64,000 nt of DNA, taken from Carallia brachiata (taxonomy: Eukaryota; Streptophyta; Magnoliopsida; Malpighiales; Rhizophoraceae). The stretch covers positions 1,302,001 to 1,366,000 of the forward strand of contig JADCRB010000114.1 in NCBI GenBank assembly GCA_021464245.1. Reading direction: 5' to 3'. A program made the translations under genes and the position numbers. Under the pieces are notes generated by a model that had not been told where the DNA came from, did no database searches, and worked only from the letters and a program-made list of their open reading frames with translations. The first letter of the stretch is position 1. The number at the start of each line of letters is the position of its first letter. Shown piece after piece: positions 25,111-37,198 of this stretch.

Positions 25111-25837
25111 AAAAGTCATGTATTTTATCCAAGTTTGCTTATCACCAAAGAAAAAATGTTCCCATTTTCAGAGAATGATTACACTCATTAACCCCCAAGC
25201 AACGATAACAACATTTGCCTTTTAACAACATTTTCAGAAAAAAAAATGTCAGAATCAAGTGTTTACCATTACACCAAAAACTTTTATTTCCTTAAACCTT
25301 CTCACAATAGCATCTAGCATGAGGGCTTGCAGCCACTTCATGCGCCATAAGTTGGGATGTTAGGTCAAGACTCCAAGAAAATGCTGATAATATTAATTAA
25401 TAATCTTCTCCATAATATTACTTATGGGACTCAAGCCTATAATCTCTAAAATTTAAGTTATTGGTTAATGTGCAATTTTATTTCTTTAAACCTTCAAAAA
25501 ACTGCATTAACATGCAGGGCCACACCCATTACAAGAGTAATGGGCTGACAATATTAGCCCACAGGACACGCTCGCATGCTACAATCACAAACTCAAAACA
25601 GGGAGCACGATGTTGGAAATGCAAAAAAGATTGTGAATGCTTAGCCCCGATTGGAGAGGATTTATTTTCTATTTTTTGTTTATTTAAAAAAAAACAAAAA
25701 ATATATTTGGTATCATTTTTGTTTTTAATTTTTTTGTTGAAAAGTTGAAAGTATATTTTAAAGAAAAAAACAGAATGGGAAAACAACAAAAAATGTTTTC
25801 CTATTTTATTTTTCACTTTCTTTTTTATATATTTTCT

Positions 25838-26465
25838 CACAATATTTTCTCTCTCTATCCACCCTCTTCACTATATGTCTCTCTATCTCTCTTTATTTTT
25901 TTTTCTTTCTACCTTTTCTCTCTCTACTCTTTCTGTCTCTACCCTCTCTCTCTTTTTCTATCTCTACCATTCTCTGTACTCATTCTCTCTCTACCTCTCT
26001 CTCTCTTTTCTCTCTCTACTATTTTCTCTACTCATTCCCCTACCATTCTTTTTACCCATTCTCTCTCTCTCCTTTTTCTCTCTCTACCATTCACTCTCTA
26101 CCCATACTCTTCTCGTTTTTTCGCTCTACCATTCTCTCTCCTCATTATCTATCTACTCCCTCTCTCTCCTCATTCTCGCTCTACCCCCTCTCTCTCTCTC
26201 TCCCCCTTTTCTCTCTCTATCATTCTCTCTCTACTCACACTCTCATTTTTCTCGCTCTATCATTATCTCTACTTGTTCTTTCTGTGCCCTCTCTCTTTTC
26301 TCTCTCTACCTTTCTCTCTAGTCATTCTCTCTGCCCTCTTTCTTTCTATATCATTTTCTCTACTCATTCTCTCTCTACTCTCTCTCTCTCCTCTTTTTCT
26401 CTCTCTATTCATATTCTTTTTTTCCATCTCTCACACTATTCTTTCTCTATCTACTTTTTTTATTC
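25838..26465. repeat. About 630 bp of almost pure pyrimidines (CTCTCTAC-type microsatellite)
   Basis: Irregular TCTCTC runs are separated by TACC, TACT and TTTTT on the plus strand. It lies in intron 2 of pseudogene C, where the transcribed strand would be purine-rich (GAGAGA). Long open frames across it are artefacts of the repeat. Confidence 0.9.
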
Positions 26466-27718
26466 TAGTAAAAAAAATACAAAAATTGACAGTAATAAAC
26501 ACAAAAATTTAATAAATAACAAAAATAAAAAAATAAAAAATAAGAATCAACATGACAACGTCTTAAAACGAGCCCTTAACTTTGGGGTTTCTTAATTGAT
26601 AATAATAACACATATGAGATATATATTGTTTACCACCCATTCACTGGGTCCCTGCAGACCTTCTGAGTTAAATCTCTTGATAGCAACGACCATCCCAGAG
26701 CCAGGCTTAGAAGGTGCAAAAGTCCATTCATCTAACCATCCTTTGAACACTTTTCCAAAGCCACCCTCACCTATTAAATTTTGTTGCTCGAAATTCCCGG
26801 TTGCTGCCTTCAATAAGGCAAAAGTGAACACCTTTAACCCACCTTCAGAGAAGTGACTAATGGCTGTAGTGAAAACAGAATTTCCATGCAGAACAACTCA
26901 TCAGATGCTAGCTCTACTTTCAGTTCAGAATCAAACAAGAAAGTTTCCAAAAAAAAAACAAAAAACAAAACAGAGCTATACCAATAATTGACCCAATAGA
27001 GTAAAAATATTGAGAATGGTACCTGTGCTGGAAACGCATGTGAAGGTAGTAGAGCCAGGATCAGCTTCAATTTTCTGAGCAACAGGGTGAGCATCATTAG
27101 AGATGGAAGAGCTTGGACCATGAGGATCCTTGGAGAGACATCTTCTGCCGCTGCCCATGCCGAACTGTTTTCCTAACCTGTCGAGTCTCTCTGTAGCCTA
27201 TATTTGAATGAACAAAACATGAGGATAAGAACCAGAACAGTTGCGGGCAAAAAAAAAGAACCAGAACAGAGAGAAGCATCCAAGAAAAAAAGAAGAAGAA
27301 CAAAAAAAAGTGAGTGAGTAGCAGACAAAAAGAGAGAGAGAGAGAAAAAAAAAAAAAAAGTAAGTGAGGGGGTGTAGCAGAGCAAGAAAAAGAGAGAAGT
27401 GAGAGGAAAAATTTAAACATAGAGAGGAGCGGAAGAAGAAGAAAGGATAAGGGATAGGTTATCTCAGAGGATCCAACAGTAAATTTTGCTCCGATCAAGC
27501 TGATTTTTCAATATATTCATTTTAGAAATGTGCTCTACACATCCAAGGTTCATATTCTCCATTTCATGTTCTGAGTTCTATTCCATTATTTGGTGAGATT
27601 GTTCTCATTTCTTGCTGGATATCATCTGTGTGATGATCTTGTTGGCGTTTGTCATAGCCTCTCCGTTATCCTTTCATCCATTGAATCTATTTGCTCCAAC
27701 GCCCACAGAACTTCATAT

Positions 27719-28632
27719 CTACTTTCGGTTCAGAGGCCCTTCCTTGATTGATTCTATTTGCTCCAACGCCTGCAAAACTTCATCAATGCTGGGGCGGCTG
27801 CTGGGATCTTGTTCTAAGCATCTTGAAGTAATTTTTGCCGCAATTAACATTGCCTTGGATGAACCTTTCATACTTGCATCCATAACATCCTTCAGCCTTT
27901 TTTTATTGGTGAGAATGGGCTTTAACCAATCAACCAAATTTTGCTGCCCGCTTGGACGGCTTCTATCAATTGCCCTTAAACCCATCATCATTTCAAGCAG
28001 CACTACACGGAAGCCGTACACATCACTCTTCACATATAAATGACCTGGTTTATCATCGTGGAAAATAGGAATGACAAGTTAGATGATTTGGTATGTCTAA
28101 AGATGAGTCAAACTATTTTTAACATTAAAGGTTTCGTGCTTTGAGTTTCAGTTCGAGTCAATTAAAAAATAAAAAAGTCTATTCTCCTTGTCTGCCAATA
28201 AAAGAATGGCTTCTCCATACACGAGTATTGTGTTATTGGGTATGAGGAAAAATTAGATGTAAGCACTGTTACTTTTGTTTTCATAAAGAGGTTGTTTGTG
28301 TTTTTGCTCCATAAAAAAGAAAAAAGGTCTTCCCAAATGACCTTTTGTTTTACAATGGTTGGTAGAAGATTGTCTATTAGATGACCTTTCATTCACCAAA
28401 TGACGAACCTTACCATTGTCCCAAGTCTCGCCACCGGTTGCATGATAGAAACATAACCTCACAAAATTGTTTGAAAAAGAATATAACAAATTGCAAAATT
28501 TGTTTTACCAGTTGCAATATATTCTGGAGCAGCATAACCATAGGTACCCATCACCCTGGTGCTCACATGTGAATGTCCCTCAGAATGCCCCTCTCTTGCC
28601 AAGCTAAAGTCTGATAGTTTAGCCTTGTAGTT
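27719..28632 (-). pseudogene. Kinase unit D: last two exons only
   Basis: Exon 5 is 28509-28632 and exon 6 is 27719-28044, both with intact frames. Exon 5 reads [11 protein letters not shown] (DFG has become DFS), then a normal [14 protein letters not shown]. Exon 6 reads [19 protein letters not shown] and ends IESIKEGPLNRK. The intron upstream of exon 5 matches units G/H to about 28760, then the DNA changes; exons 1-4 are absent. A 35-bp piece of the C-terminus (GAATCTATTTGCTCCAACGC, then about 15 bp more) is repeated at about 27684 and 27748. This is a 3' fragment, and translation is unlikely. Confidence 0.78.
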
Positions 28633-29390
28633 CTGAAAGAAAAAGAAAACAAAAAACAAAGAAAGAAAAGAAAAGGGCAGATTGCGAAATTAAAGCGAGA
28701 GGCTAATCCTGAATCAGAGATGCTTGTAGACTAGACCTTAATAAGAAGCCTCTCGTGTGATGTCTTTTGATCCGCTTTTTCTCGTCTATTCTAACAACTA
28801 ACTTATTAATCATTAATTATTACTTGTGTCGAAAACAAATTACCTTCCAAAAAAATTTTCTTTTGACATAAATTTTTTAGTTCAATCTCCAAAGTAATGT
28901 AATAAAAAAAATTAATTTTGTTACGTGGGTATCATATTTTTGATTGACAAAGAAAATATATTATCAAAATGTGTTCCAAGCCCAAATGAATATATTTGTT
29001 GATGACAAAGCTGCACTAAATTCATATTTGTACCCTGCTTTTAAGTAAAGACTCTACTAATCACGATTAAGCAGATGTGACCATTAAATATGCTCTCGAC
29101 ACTGTTTTGATTATACTGCGTTGAACATCCAACCATGAGTAGGGATCCTTTCCTACTATGGTGTGAAATTGTGTTATGTTTCTTACAGAATCGTAAATAC
29201 ATAAACTTTATTCTCTCTTCATTTTGATCACAGGACCAGCAGAATAGAAGAAGAATTGCCTTGCACCATATCCACTCGTTGCTCCCTCGGTGAACATCTC
29301 CATAAAAAAGGACGTCTTCAAAAGTTGGAAATTTTGCATAGGATAACTAATAGATGTAAATAAAATTAAGAACTTTTGCTGTGGCCTTTC

Positions 29391-32300
29391 CTACATGGAT
29401 TCGATCTGCTGCAGTGCCTTCAGAATTTCATCCATGCTGGGGCGTCTTCTGGGATCTCCTTGTAAGCATCTTGAAGTAATATCTGCTGCTTTTAACATTG
29501 CTTTGGATGAATACTGGCCTTGCATCGTTCCGTCCATAATATTCTTCAGCTTTCCCTTATCGGTGAGAATCGGCTTTAACCAATCAACCAAATTTTTCTG
29601 CCCGTCTGGACGGCTTGTATCAATTGCCCTTAAACCAGTCATCATTTCAAGCAGCACCACACCAAAGCCGTATACATCACTTTTCACATGTAAGTGACCT
29701 GTTTATAATGGTGAAAATGTAAATGTCAAGTTGGATGATTTGGAATGTCCATATATGAGTCAAAATTGTCTATGTGCTACCAGATGAGGCCTCTTGCTCT
29801 CATCAGAAGGTTGGTAGAGGGATGGTCCACTATATGAATTTCAATCATTGAGAACCAAACAAGCCAAACTGCCAACTCTTACCAAAATTGATTAAGACAG
29901 AATAAAACAATTTGGGAATTGTCTAGAAAGGAATTATTACCGGTTGCAACGTATTCTGGAGCAGCATAATCATAGGCACAGATCACTCTGGTGGACACAT
30001 AAGAATGTCCCTCATCAGGCCCCTCTCTCGCGAAGCCAAAGTCAGACAATTTTGCATTGTAGTTCTGAAAACAAAAACAAAGAAGAAAAAGCAGATTGTC
30101 GGATTAAAGTGAGTTTATTCTATTTCCTTTTAGTTAGCTATTGAATTTATAACCGGAAGACAGAGAGAAGGAAATTTGGAGGATATGAAAAGCTAACCTC
30201 ATCAAGCAGTATATTTGAGGGCTTGAAGCTTCTATAAATGACCTTCGAGCTATGCAGAAAAGCTGTACCTCGAGCAGCTCCAATGGCTATCTTGAGCCTT
30301 AAGTCCCAAGATAAAGGTTTAAAAGAGGGGTTCTCTGCATAATCAATGAGAATCCTCAAAGTTATTACATCTATGAAGTTCCTAAGGTTAATTTCCTGAT
30401 TTTTGTTATTTTCCAATCAGTTCTTACTCATAAAAAGATGATCTTCCAAGCTTCCTTCGCTCATGAATTTATAAACAAGAAGTAGCTCCTTGTTATCCTC
30501 CTCCCTCTCCAAACAATATCCCAACAGCTTAGTCAGATTGGGGTGTGATAAGCTTCCGAAAACGCGCACTCCGGACTGCACGAGCAAAAATACTCGAAAT
30601 ATTTTATCGTTAGAGAGGACTAAGAAAAGCGCAATTATCTTCTTTGAAAGAATGAATAAGGCCAACATCATAGAGGATTCAAGAAACATTCTCAAGATGT
30701 TGAGTTCGAATGCTACTAAATAGCTTGAGCCTCGTGGATATATCTTTACATCGTAATTTACATTTTGTAGTAATTTGGAGTAGTGCTTTAGTTGGAAAAA
30801 ATGATAAGTCAACCAGTTCAAATATTAAGTCCACTGGTCGATAGCATGCCTGATCTCTTTAAAGAATAAGCTGGGATCTAATTCACTGGTTTTCTGGTCA
30901 AAACCGGGTCCGGTCCGGTTTGGAGCACCATCTACAATTACAACTACTATGAACGGATAAGAAAATGAATCAAAGGGAAAGGAAAGAGTTCAATTTTTTT
31001 CTTTCTTGTTTTTATCTTTCTTTTTTTTTTTTATTTCTCTCTCAGTAAAGCTCACGGCTGTATGGTTGGACTGACTATGAGTATCATGCCTAATACAATT
31101 AGCTATTACAATCAAAAGCAAAGCAATAGAAAAATAATCATGTATTTTATCCAAATTTGCTCATAGCCAAAGAAAAAAAATGTACCCATTTTCGGAGAAT
31201 GATTAAACTCATTAACCCAGCAACGATAACAACATTTGCTTTTCAATTCCCATGGCTATGGTCACAAACTCAAAATAATAATAACATAAATGAAATGAGC
31301 GCAATTTAAGATACAGATAAAATATACAGATAAAATGCTCATATGAATATAAAAATGCAACTAATTATAATTTAGTGCAACCATATTGATAAAATGTGCA
31401 ACAACAAAAATAATATATCATACATCTTTATTTTATTTAACTAAATTTCAATTTAGTGCAACCAGATTAATAAAATATAAAATAACAAAAATAAATACAT
31501 TTTACCTCTTTATTTTTTTTTTTTGCACAAAATTTCAAAATAATTGCACTAAATTAACGATTTGTTACATTTTGACCCATAATATGAATATTTTGTATGA
31601 ACATTTTGTACAAATCTAAAACTTTTTTGAAATGAAATGAAATATATAGATTGTTTACCAGCCATTCAATAGGTCCCTGCAGAGCTTGTAAGTTAAATCT
31701 CTTGATAGCAACGACCATCCCAGAGCCAGGCTTAGAAGGCGCAAAAGTCCTCCCAACTAACCATCCTTTAAACACTTTTCCAAAGCCACCCTCACCTATT
31801 AAATTTTGTTCCTCGAAATTCCCAGCTGCTGTCTTCAATTCCGCAAAAGTGAACACCCTTAACTCACCTTCAGAGAAGTGACTTTGGGCTGAAGCGTAAA
31901 CTGATTTTCCATTCAAAACTACTCGTTAGATGCTAGCTCTCCCGAAAAGAAAAAAAAATGCTAAACCAAAAATTGATCCCGATAGAGCAAAAATATTGAG
32001 AAATGTTGTGCAGATGGACAGCGTAAGCGCGAGAAATAAACGCAACAAAATAGAGAAGGCTTAAAGAAAAGGATAAATGGACTCACAGAGTTACGTGGTT
32101 CGGCTTATTGCCTACATCCACGGGCGAAGACACGCAGGGAATATTCATTAACAAAGCAAAATGAGAGATATTACAGTGTCACTCTAAAGGCTCACAATAC
32201 CCAAAAGCCCGATACACCCAAATTGACACACACTCCTTTTGCAACAACAAATACAAAACCTCACATACACCAAATAACAAAACACGAGAGTGCAGGACTT

Positions 32301-34866
32301 AAAACAACAAAAGAACAAACCTTGTTCTTAATCCCTCAATCCCTCTCGGTTGCCCACACCAAGCAAATGAAGATACCAACACATATATATACTAAATCTT
32401 CAAGCACAAAAAATCAACAATTAGGCCATTCTCCAAATCTTGTTCAAACTTGCCAAACTTGCCAAACTTGTCAAACTTGCCAAACTTACCAAACTTTGAA
32501 TTTCCATTCAAAGTGTTAGCTAACCAAATAAGACCAAATCTAACATTGAAAAATAAACATTTAACACATGATCAATGTCTTCAATATTGTAGGAGTTAGT
32601 CATCCAAATTTGACCAATGAGACTTTACAATTCAAGACACAATACTACAAATCTCCACCTTGACTTGAATTGAAAGTTACGACAAGTAGCCAAAAAAAAA
32701 ATACGCGAGGCAGCAACAAAATTCCCTTCAACAAGTCTTCTCCAAAAGAGTTGAAAGACCCCCTTTAATTCATACCAATCCAAAGTCGACTTCAACTTGA
32801 CCGTTGGAATATTATCATAATCATTAACGAATAAGACGAAACACAAGCAGCTCCACTGCAACGGTAACACCTTGCAGCACATATAGACTCCCAATTTTGT
32901 TAGCATTCAGAAAAATTAGAGAATCTTTAGTAATTGTCAAAACTCCCTTGAGCTGAAAACACGTACCCATTAGTTTCAAGAGTACCCAAAGAGATGATAT
33001 TCCTTTTCAGGTCCGGAATGTGCCACACATCATAGAGAGTCCTCAATGTCCCGTCAAACATCTTAATCTGGACAGTACCTTTTCCAGCAACGAAACAAGA
33101 TGTATTGTTCCCCATAAATACAACTCCACCTTCAACTGAATTATAAGTGGAAAACCACTCCTTACTTGGAGTCATATGGTGGGAACAGCCAGAATCTAAG
33201 ATCCATTCAGATTTGGAACTTAAATTATCACCGGTTGCAACAAAAAGAACCTCAGCACTAGAATCATCTACTGCAAAACTAGCTTCTCCAGGGGGAGTAT
33301 CATTCTGCTGTTTATTTCTGAGTTTATAGCACTCAGACTTAATGTGTCCCTTCTTGCGACAATAATTACAGGTCATATTTTTGTGTTTAGATTTATACCT
33401 GGATTCATAATTGTCACTACTGGAGCCTGCATTTCTGAACTTTCCTCTTGTGAGCAAACCATCTGCTAGAACAACAGAGCTCTCGCCAGATAATTCTTTA
33501 TCAATAAGCTCTTTAGATAAAAGAGCAGCTTTAACATCTGCGAGAGAAATAGTCTCTTTACCATAAAGCAGAGTCTCTCGAAAATTCCTATAAGAGGGAG
33601 GCAATGAACATAAAAGCCGTAAGGCTTTATCTTCGTCTTCGATTTTGAGATCAATGGATTCGAGATCCATAATAATAGAAATGAATTCATCAAGGTGGGA
33701 CTTGATTGGTGTGCCTTCTGCCATACGAAGCATATACAGGCGATGCTTCAGGTGCAGTCTATTAGTGAGGGATTTAGTCTTGTACAAAGACTCTAACTTT
33801 TGCCATAATCCCAAAGCTGTCTTTTCATGGATGACTTCGCGCAAAACTTCATTAGACAAGCACAATTGAATTTGGGCGAGTGCTTTAGCATCCATCTCAT
33901 CTTTCTTCTCTGCGGTCATAGACTCGGGCATTTTTTCTTTTCCAAGTAAAGCAATTTGCAAATTAGATTGAGTTAAGAGAGCAGACATCTTTACCTGCCA
34001 CAACAGAAAACTAGTATTGCGATCAAACTTCTCGATTTCAAATTTTGTTGACGTCATACTTGGAAGCCCTCAAGAACAAAACTAAACAGCTCTGATACCA
34101 GTTTGTTGTGCAGATGGGCAGCGGAAGCGCGAGAAATAGACGCAACAAAATAGAGAAGGCTTAAAGAAAAGGATAAATGGACTCACAGAGTTACGTGGTT
34201 CGGCTTATTGCCTACGTCCACGGGCGAAGACACGCAGGGAATATTCATTAACAAAGCAAATGAGAGATATTACAGTGTCACTCTAAAGGCTCACAATACC
34301 CAAAAGCCCGATACACCCAAATTGACACTCACTCCTTTTGCAACAACAAATTCAAAACCTCACATACACCAAATAACAAAACACGAGAGTGCAGGACTTA
34401 AAATAACAAAAGAACAAACCTTGTTCTTAATCCCTCAATCCCTCTCGGTTGCCCACCAAGCAAATGAAGATACCAACACATATATATACTAAATCTTCAA
34501 GCACAAAAAGTCAACAATTAGGCCATTCTCCAAATCTTGTTCAAACTTGCCAAACTTGCCAAACTTGTCAAACTTGCCAAACTTACCAAACTTTGAATTT
34601 CCAATTCAAAGTTGGTTAGCTAACCAAATAAGACCAAATCTAACATTGAAAAATAAACATTTAACACATGATCAATGTCTTCAATATTGTAGGAGTTAGT
34701 CATCCAAATTTGACCAATGAGACTTTACAATTCAAGACACAATACTACAAGAAAGGTATATATAATATGGACCTGTGGTGGATGCGTTTGTGAAGGTGGG
34801 ACGAGCATCATCAGAGGCACCAGGTTGATGAGAATCCTTGGAGAGACATGTTATGCAGTTGCCCAT
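29391..34866 (-). CDS. Kinase unit E: intact RLCK VII-like predicted pseudokinase with a retroelement in intron 1
   Basis: Exons: 34773-34866, 31659-31888, 30428-30575, 30198-30334, 29941-30064 and 29391-29698. The sum is 1041 nt, or 346 residues, with all phases consistent. The protein starts [12 protein letters not shown] (acylation motif). It keeps [12 protein letters not shown] and VAIK, but the helix C Glu is replaced (SGV for SEV). The catalytic loop is [15 protein letters not shown], with Ser for the catalytic Asp. DFG is kept, and the activation segment is [12 protein letters not shown]. It is the sister of unit B (block duplication). Intron 1, about 150 bp in B, is 2.9 kb here because of the Copia-type insertion at 32004-34749. 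The insertion may impair splicing. Expression is uncertain. Confidence 0.82.
32004..32649 (-). repeat. 3' LTR of the Copia-type element
   Basis: TG...CA ends. It matches 34104-34749 almost base for base and contains a short internal CAAACTTGC repeat near 32448-32495. Confidence 0.92.
32927..34057 (-). CDS. Copia-type gag polyprotein with truncated protease
   Basis: Open frame of 376 residues. It starts [20 protein letters not shown] and has the UBN2-type gag region ([19 protein letters not shown]). A CCHC zinc knuckle, [14 protein letters not shown], lies near residue 230. The beginning of an aspartic protease, [11 protein letters not shown], follows near residue 285. It stops soon after, at QGSFDNY. 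A short piece resembling GSLYVLQG follows, and then the polypurine tract. Gag forms the virus-like particle and packages the RNA; mobilisation would need enzymes from a related full element. The frame is undamaged, which is unusual for a deletion derivative and suggests selection on gag or recent transposition. Confidence 0.9.
   Translation of the reverse strand: MTSTKFEIEKFDRNTSFLLWQVKMSALLTQSNLQIALLGKEKMPESMTAEKKDEMDAKALAQIQLCLSNEVLREVIHEKTALGLWQKLESLYKTKSLTNRLHLKHRLYMLRMAEGTPIKSHLDEFISIIMDLESIDLKIEDEDKALRLLCSLPPSYRNFRETLLYGKETISLADVKAALLSKELIDKELSGESSVVLADGLLTRGKFRNAGSSSDNYESRYKSKHKNMTCNYCRKKGHIKSECYKLRNKQQNDTPPGEASFAVDDSSAEVLFVATGDNLSSKSEWILDSGCSHHMTPSKEWFSTYNSVEGGVVFMGNNTSCFVAGKGTVQIKMFDGTLRTLYDVWHIPDLKRNIISLGTLETNGYVFSAQGSFDNY
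34104..34749 (-). repeat. 5' LTR of the Copia-type element
   Basis: Partner of 32004-32649. The primer binding site lies 3 bp inside on the minus strand. Confidence 0.92.
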
Positions 34867-35017
34867 GTTGTTGACCGGTTTCTGTAGTGGTATCTTTTAA
34901 GAGTCTTTCTATATTGTCCATATTTGAAAGAACAAAAACATAAGGAAAAGAACCACAACACACGCACAGCAGCATCCAAGAATTAACGTAAGAAGCGGGG
35001 CAGCAAGTGGGCGCTGC

Positions 35018-35030
35018 TTGACTATTGACT
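35018..35030 (-). promoter_or_regulatory. Paired W-boxes upstream of unit E
   Basis: TTGACT at 35018-35023 and again at 35025-35030, about 155 bp upstream of the unit E ATG, in the block shared with unit B. Confidence 0.6.
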
Positions 35031-35888
35031 ATTGAGAGGTCTTCATCTTTTGGCACCCAGCTGCCGTGTGTTGCTACACTGTTTATTTAACTAATTTGGT
35101 TAGAGCTTGATTTGGTATACATATATTGGTAGCTAGATGATACACATACAAAGTGTACTTTTTGTGACGAACTTCATTGTTTCTGCAACTGTACTTATTG
35201 TTTTTACAACAAAAAATAACGTGTTAATTTTTTGTATCATATTTTATCGATCTTGTCACAAAAATAAATAAGCTCGTTACAATAGATATACTAAGTATGT
35301 ATACCAAGGTAGGGATACCAAACTTTTTCCATTTGGTTAATTTATAAGAATAAATCTCGAGACTTAAAATATGTGTGTTTTTGTCTATTTTTATCAGGTA
35401 CATCCTTTTGCAACAGTGGCATCGACCTTTTTGACGTGTATTTGGGATTTTTTTTGATCAAGTATTTGGGATTAACTGAATAGAAAAAATGGTAGCAACA
35501 TATTCAAATCGAGCACTTTCAATTATTTTATATGAAAGTTAATAATTGAGGATATATTTATTTATATGATTCTGTAAAAAGTGATAAAGCCAAACCGAAA
35601 GATAACGATGATAAAGAGCGAGAGAATGAACTTGAAACATTTTTGGTATGATTCGACTATGAATTGATAATAATAAGAATAAAAAAAACATAGTTCTAAA
35701 ATTTTTCAATTTTTGCCATCTGAACTTAAACTTTTTATATTTTACAATTTAGTTCTAGAAGGTAACTTTCTCTTTCAATATATTACTTTTATAGGTGAAT
35801 CATTAGTCCAACAACGGTCAAACATGAGAAAACATATTCTCTCAGCAAAGTGATTTTTTTAAATAAAAAAAAAGAGAGAGAAAGAAAC

Positions 35889-36025
35889 CTTTGCTGGAAG
35901 CAAGAGTAAAGGTGAAAGAGCTAGGACAGACATTTTTGGAGGTGACAAAGAGAGGATGAGGAACCTTAGAGGGAGAGGGAGGTCCTTATGCTGAGGCAAT
36001 TGCTCATGTATTTCTTTTTGTGACT
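35889..36025 (-). pseudogene. Orphan exon 1 of a kinase unit (sister of 22045-22175)
   Basis: On the minus strand ATGAGCAATTGC stands where MGNC units have ATGGGCAATTGC, so Gly2 is Ser and the frame soon stops. The donor end reads CCAGCAAAG then GT. No further exons of this copy are present. Confidence 0.55.
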
Positions 36026-37198
36026 TCCCTATTAATCTTAGAGTCTCCACATTTCTTGATCCACACCATATATACATTCGAGGTAAAAAAACTGAGAAGG
36101 TGCAAAGAAAGAATATGGAAAGTTTTAACCAAAAAAAAAAAAAGAATAAGGAAAGTATTTAAAAAATTGAGTCATACTATATAAATATAAAAATTAGATA
36201 TACAATGATAAGATGGACTCATTATTAAATCTGAACCTTTAATTCTATTGAATCTACCATTGAGTCAATAATCATTATTTAAATATTAGGCTTATATCAT
36301 TATTTTATATCTAAATTTTATTTTTATGTAGCTTTTTTAAAAAAGGATTACCTACAAGACTAATAAAAGTATTTGGATGATGATGGTTGGAGTTAAAATT
36401 AAAAAAAAAAAAAAAATTAACTACATATTTTTTACATATTTTTTTTTATTCATTAGAAGACTCATTAAACTATAAACTATATAATGCGATAATTTTTCTT
36501 TCCAATAAATCTCACCATTTCTTTTTAAGATTTAAATTCAAAACTTTTAAAATGAAAATATGAGCTCTAATCCAAATTTTTTTTTTACAAATGAAATCTC
36601 TTTGAATTTATCTTGGATTTTACACCATTAAATAATCTTGTGGAGCTTGTTAATTTTAAAATTTTGTAATTTTGTCATGTGACATCATTTAAAAATGCAA
36701 AGTAAATCAGAATCAATGGCAGAACCGCATTTTCTTTTCGATCGATTAAATATAGCAAAGGACACAACAGTTCGTTAGATCAAACATGAAGCTTGTTTCA
36801 TATACATTTGTATACTTGAATGATAAAATAAAATATTGACAATGTATTATTTGAGAGTTTCTTAAAATAAAACATCTTCTCGGTCATTGTTGTCAAAATG
36901 GTCATGCACCAGGAGATTAGAAGAAGAATTGCCATGCGCCATATCGACTCTGTGCCCCTTTCTTGAACATCTCCATAAAAAAAAAAAACACCTTCAAAAG
37001 TTGCAAATTTTGCATAGGATAATATATAGATGTAAATAAAAGAAAGAACTTTTGCTACGACCTTTCCTTCATTGATGCTATCTGTTGCAGCACCTGCAGA
37101 ACTTCATCCATGCTGGGTCGTCTTTTGGGATCTTTTTTTAAGCATCTTGAAGTGATTTCTGCTGCTTGTAACATTGCCTTGGATGAATATTGGCCTTC

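Larger units (their letters stand above)
23038..27158 (-). pseudogene. Kinase unit C: RLCK VII-like pseudogene
   Basis: Exons: 27023-27158, 26634-26863, 24183-24329, 23949-24092, 23681-23804 and 23038-23357. Exon 1 begins MGSGRRCLSKDP, so the Cys4 of MGNC is gone. Exon 2 keeps [12 protein letters not shown] and VAIK. Exon 3 is 147 nt rather than 148: a lost base turns the end into a TGA. Exon 4 is 144 nt rather than 137: a 7-bp duplication (GCCATT-GCCCATT-GGAGCT) shifts the frame to a TAG. The catalytic loop reads [13 protein letters not shown], lacking Asp and also the following Lys. Exon 5 has DFG, but APE became ASE. Exon 6 is open to IESMKERP. Intron 2 is about 2.3 kb and carries a SINE-like piece and a long pyrimidine tract. 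Confidence 0.85.
32004..34749 (-). mobile_element. Non-autonomous Copia-type LTR retrotransposon carrying only gag (TR-GAG-like)
   Basis: Two 646-bp LTRs start TG and end CA, and are flanked by a 5-bp target duplication AGAAA (31999-32003 and 34750-34754). The primer binding site TGGTATCAGAGC (complementary to initiator tRNA-Met) reads on the minus strand at 34089-34100. A purine-rich tract (AAGGTGGAGATT, minus strand) abuts the other LTR. The interior is 1.45 kb with gag and the start of protease; integrase, reverse transcriptase and RNase H are missing. The two LTRs differ at only about a dozen sites by eye, so the insertion is fairly young. Confidence 0.92.

Noticed and set aside
25745..26595. 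Long open frames (up to 255 codons) of Leu/Ser/Phe on the plus strand
   Set aside because: They are translations of the CT-rich microsatellite, with no homology-like motif.
32223..32519. 98-codon open frame, repeated at 34208-34492
   Set aside because: Lies within the Copia-type LTRs and translates an internal short repeat (CQTCQT); not a gene.
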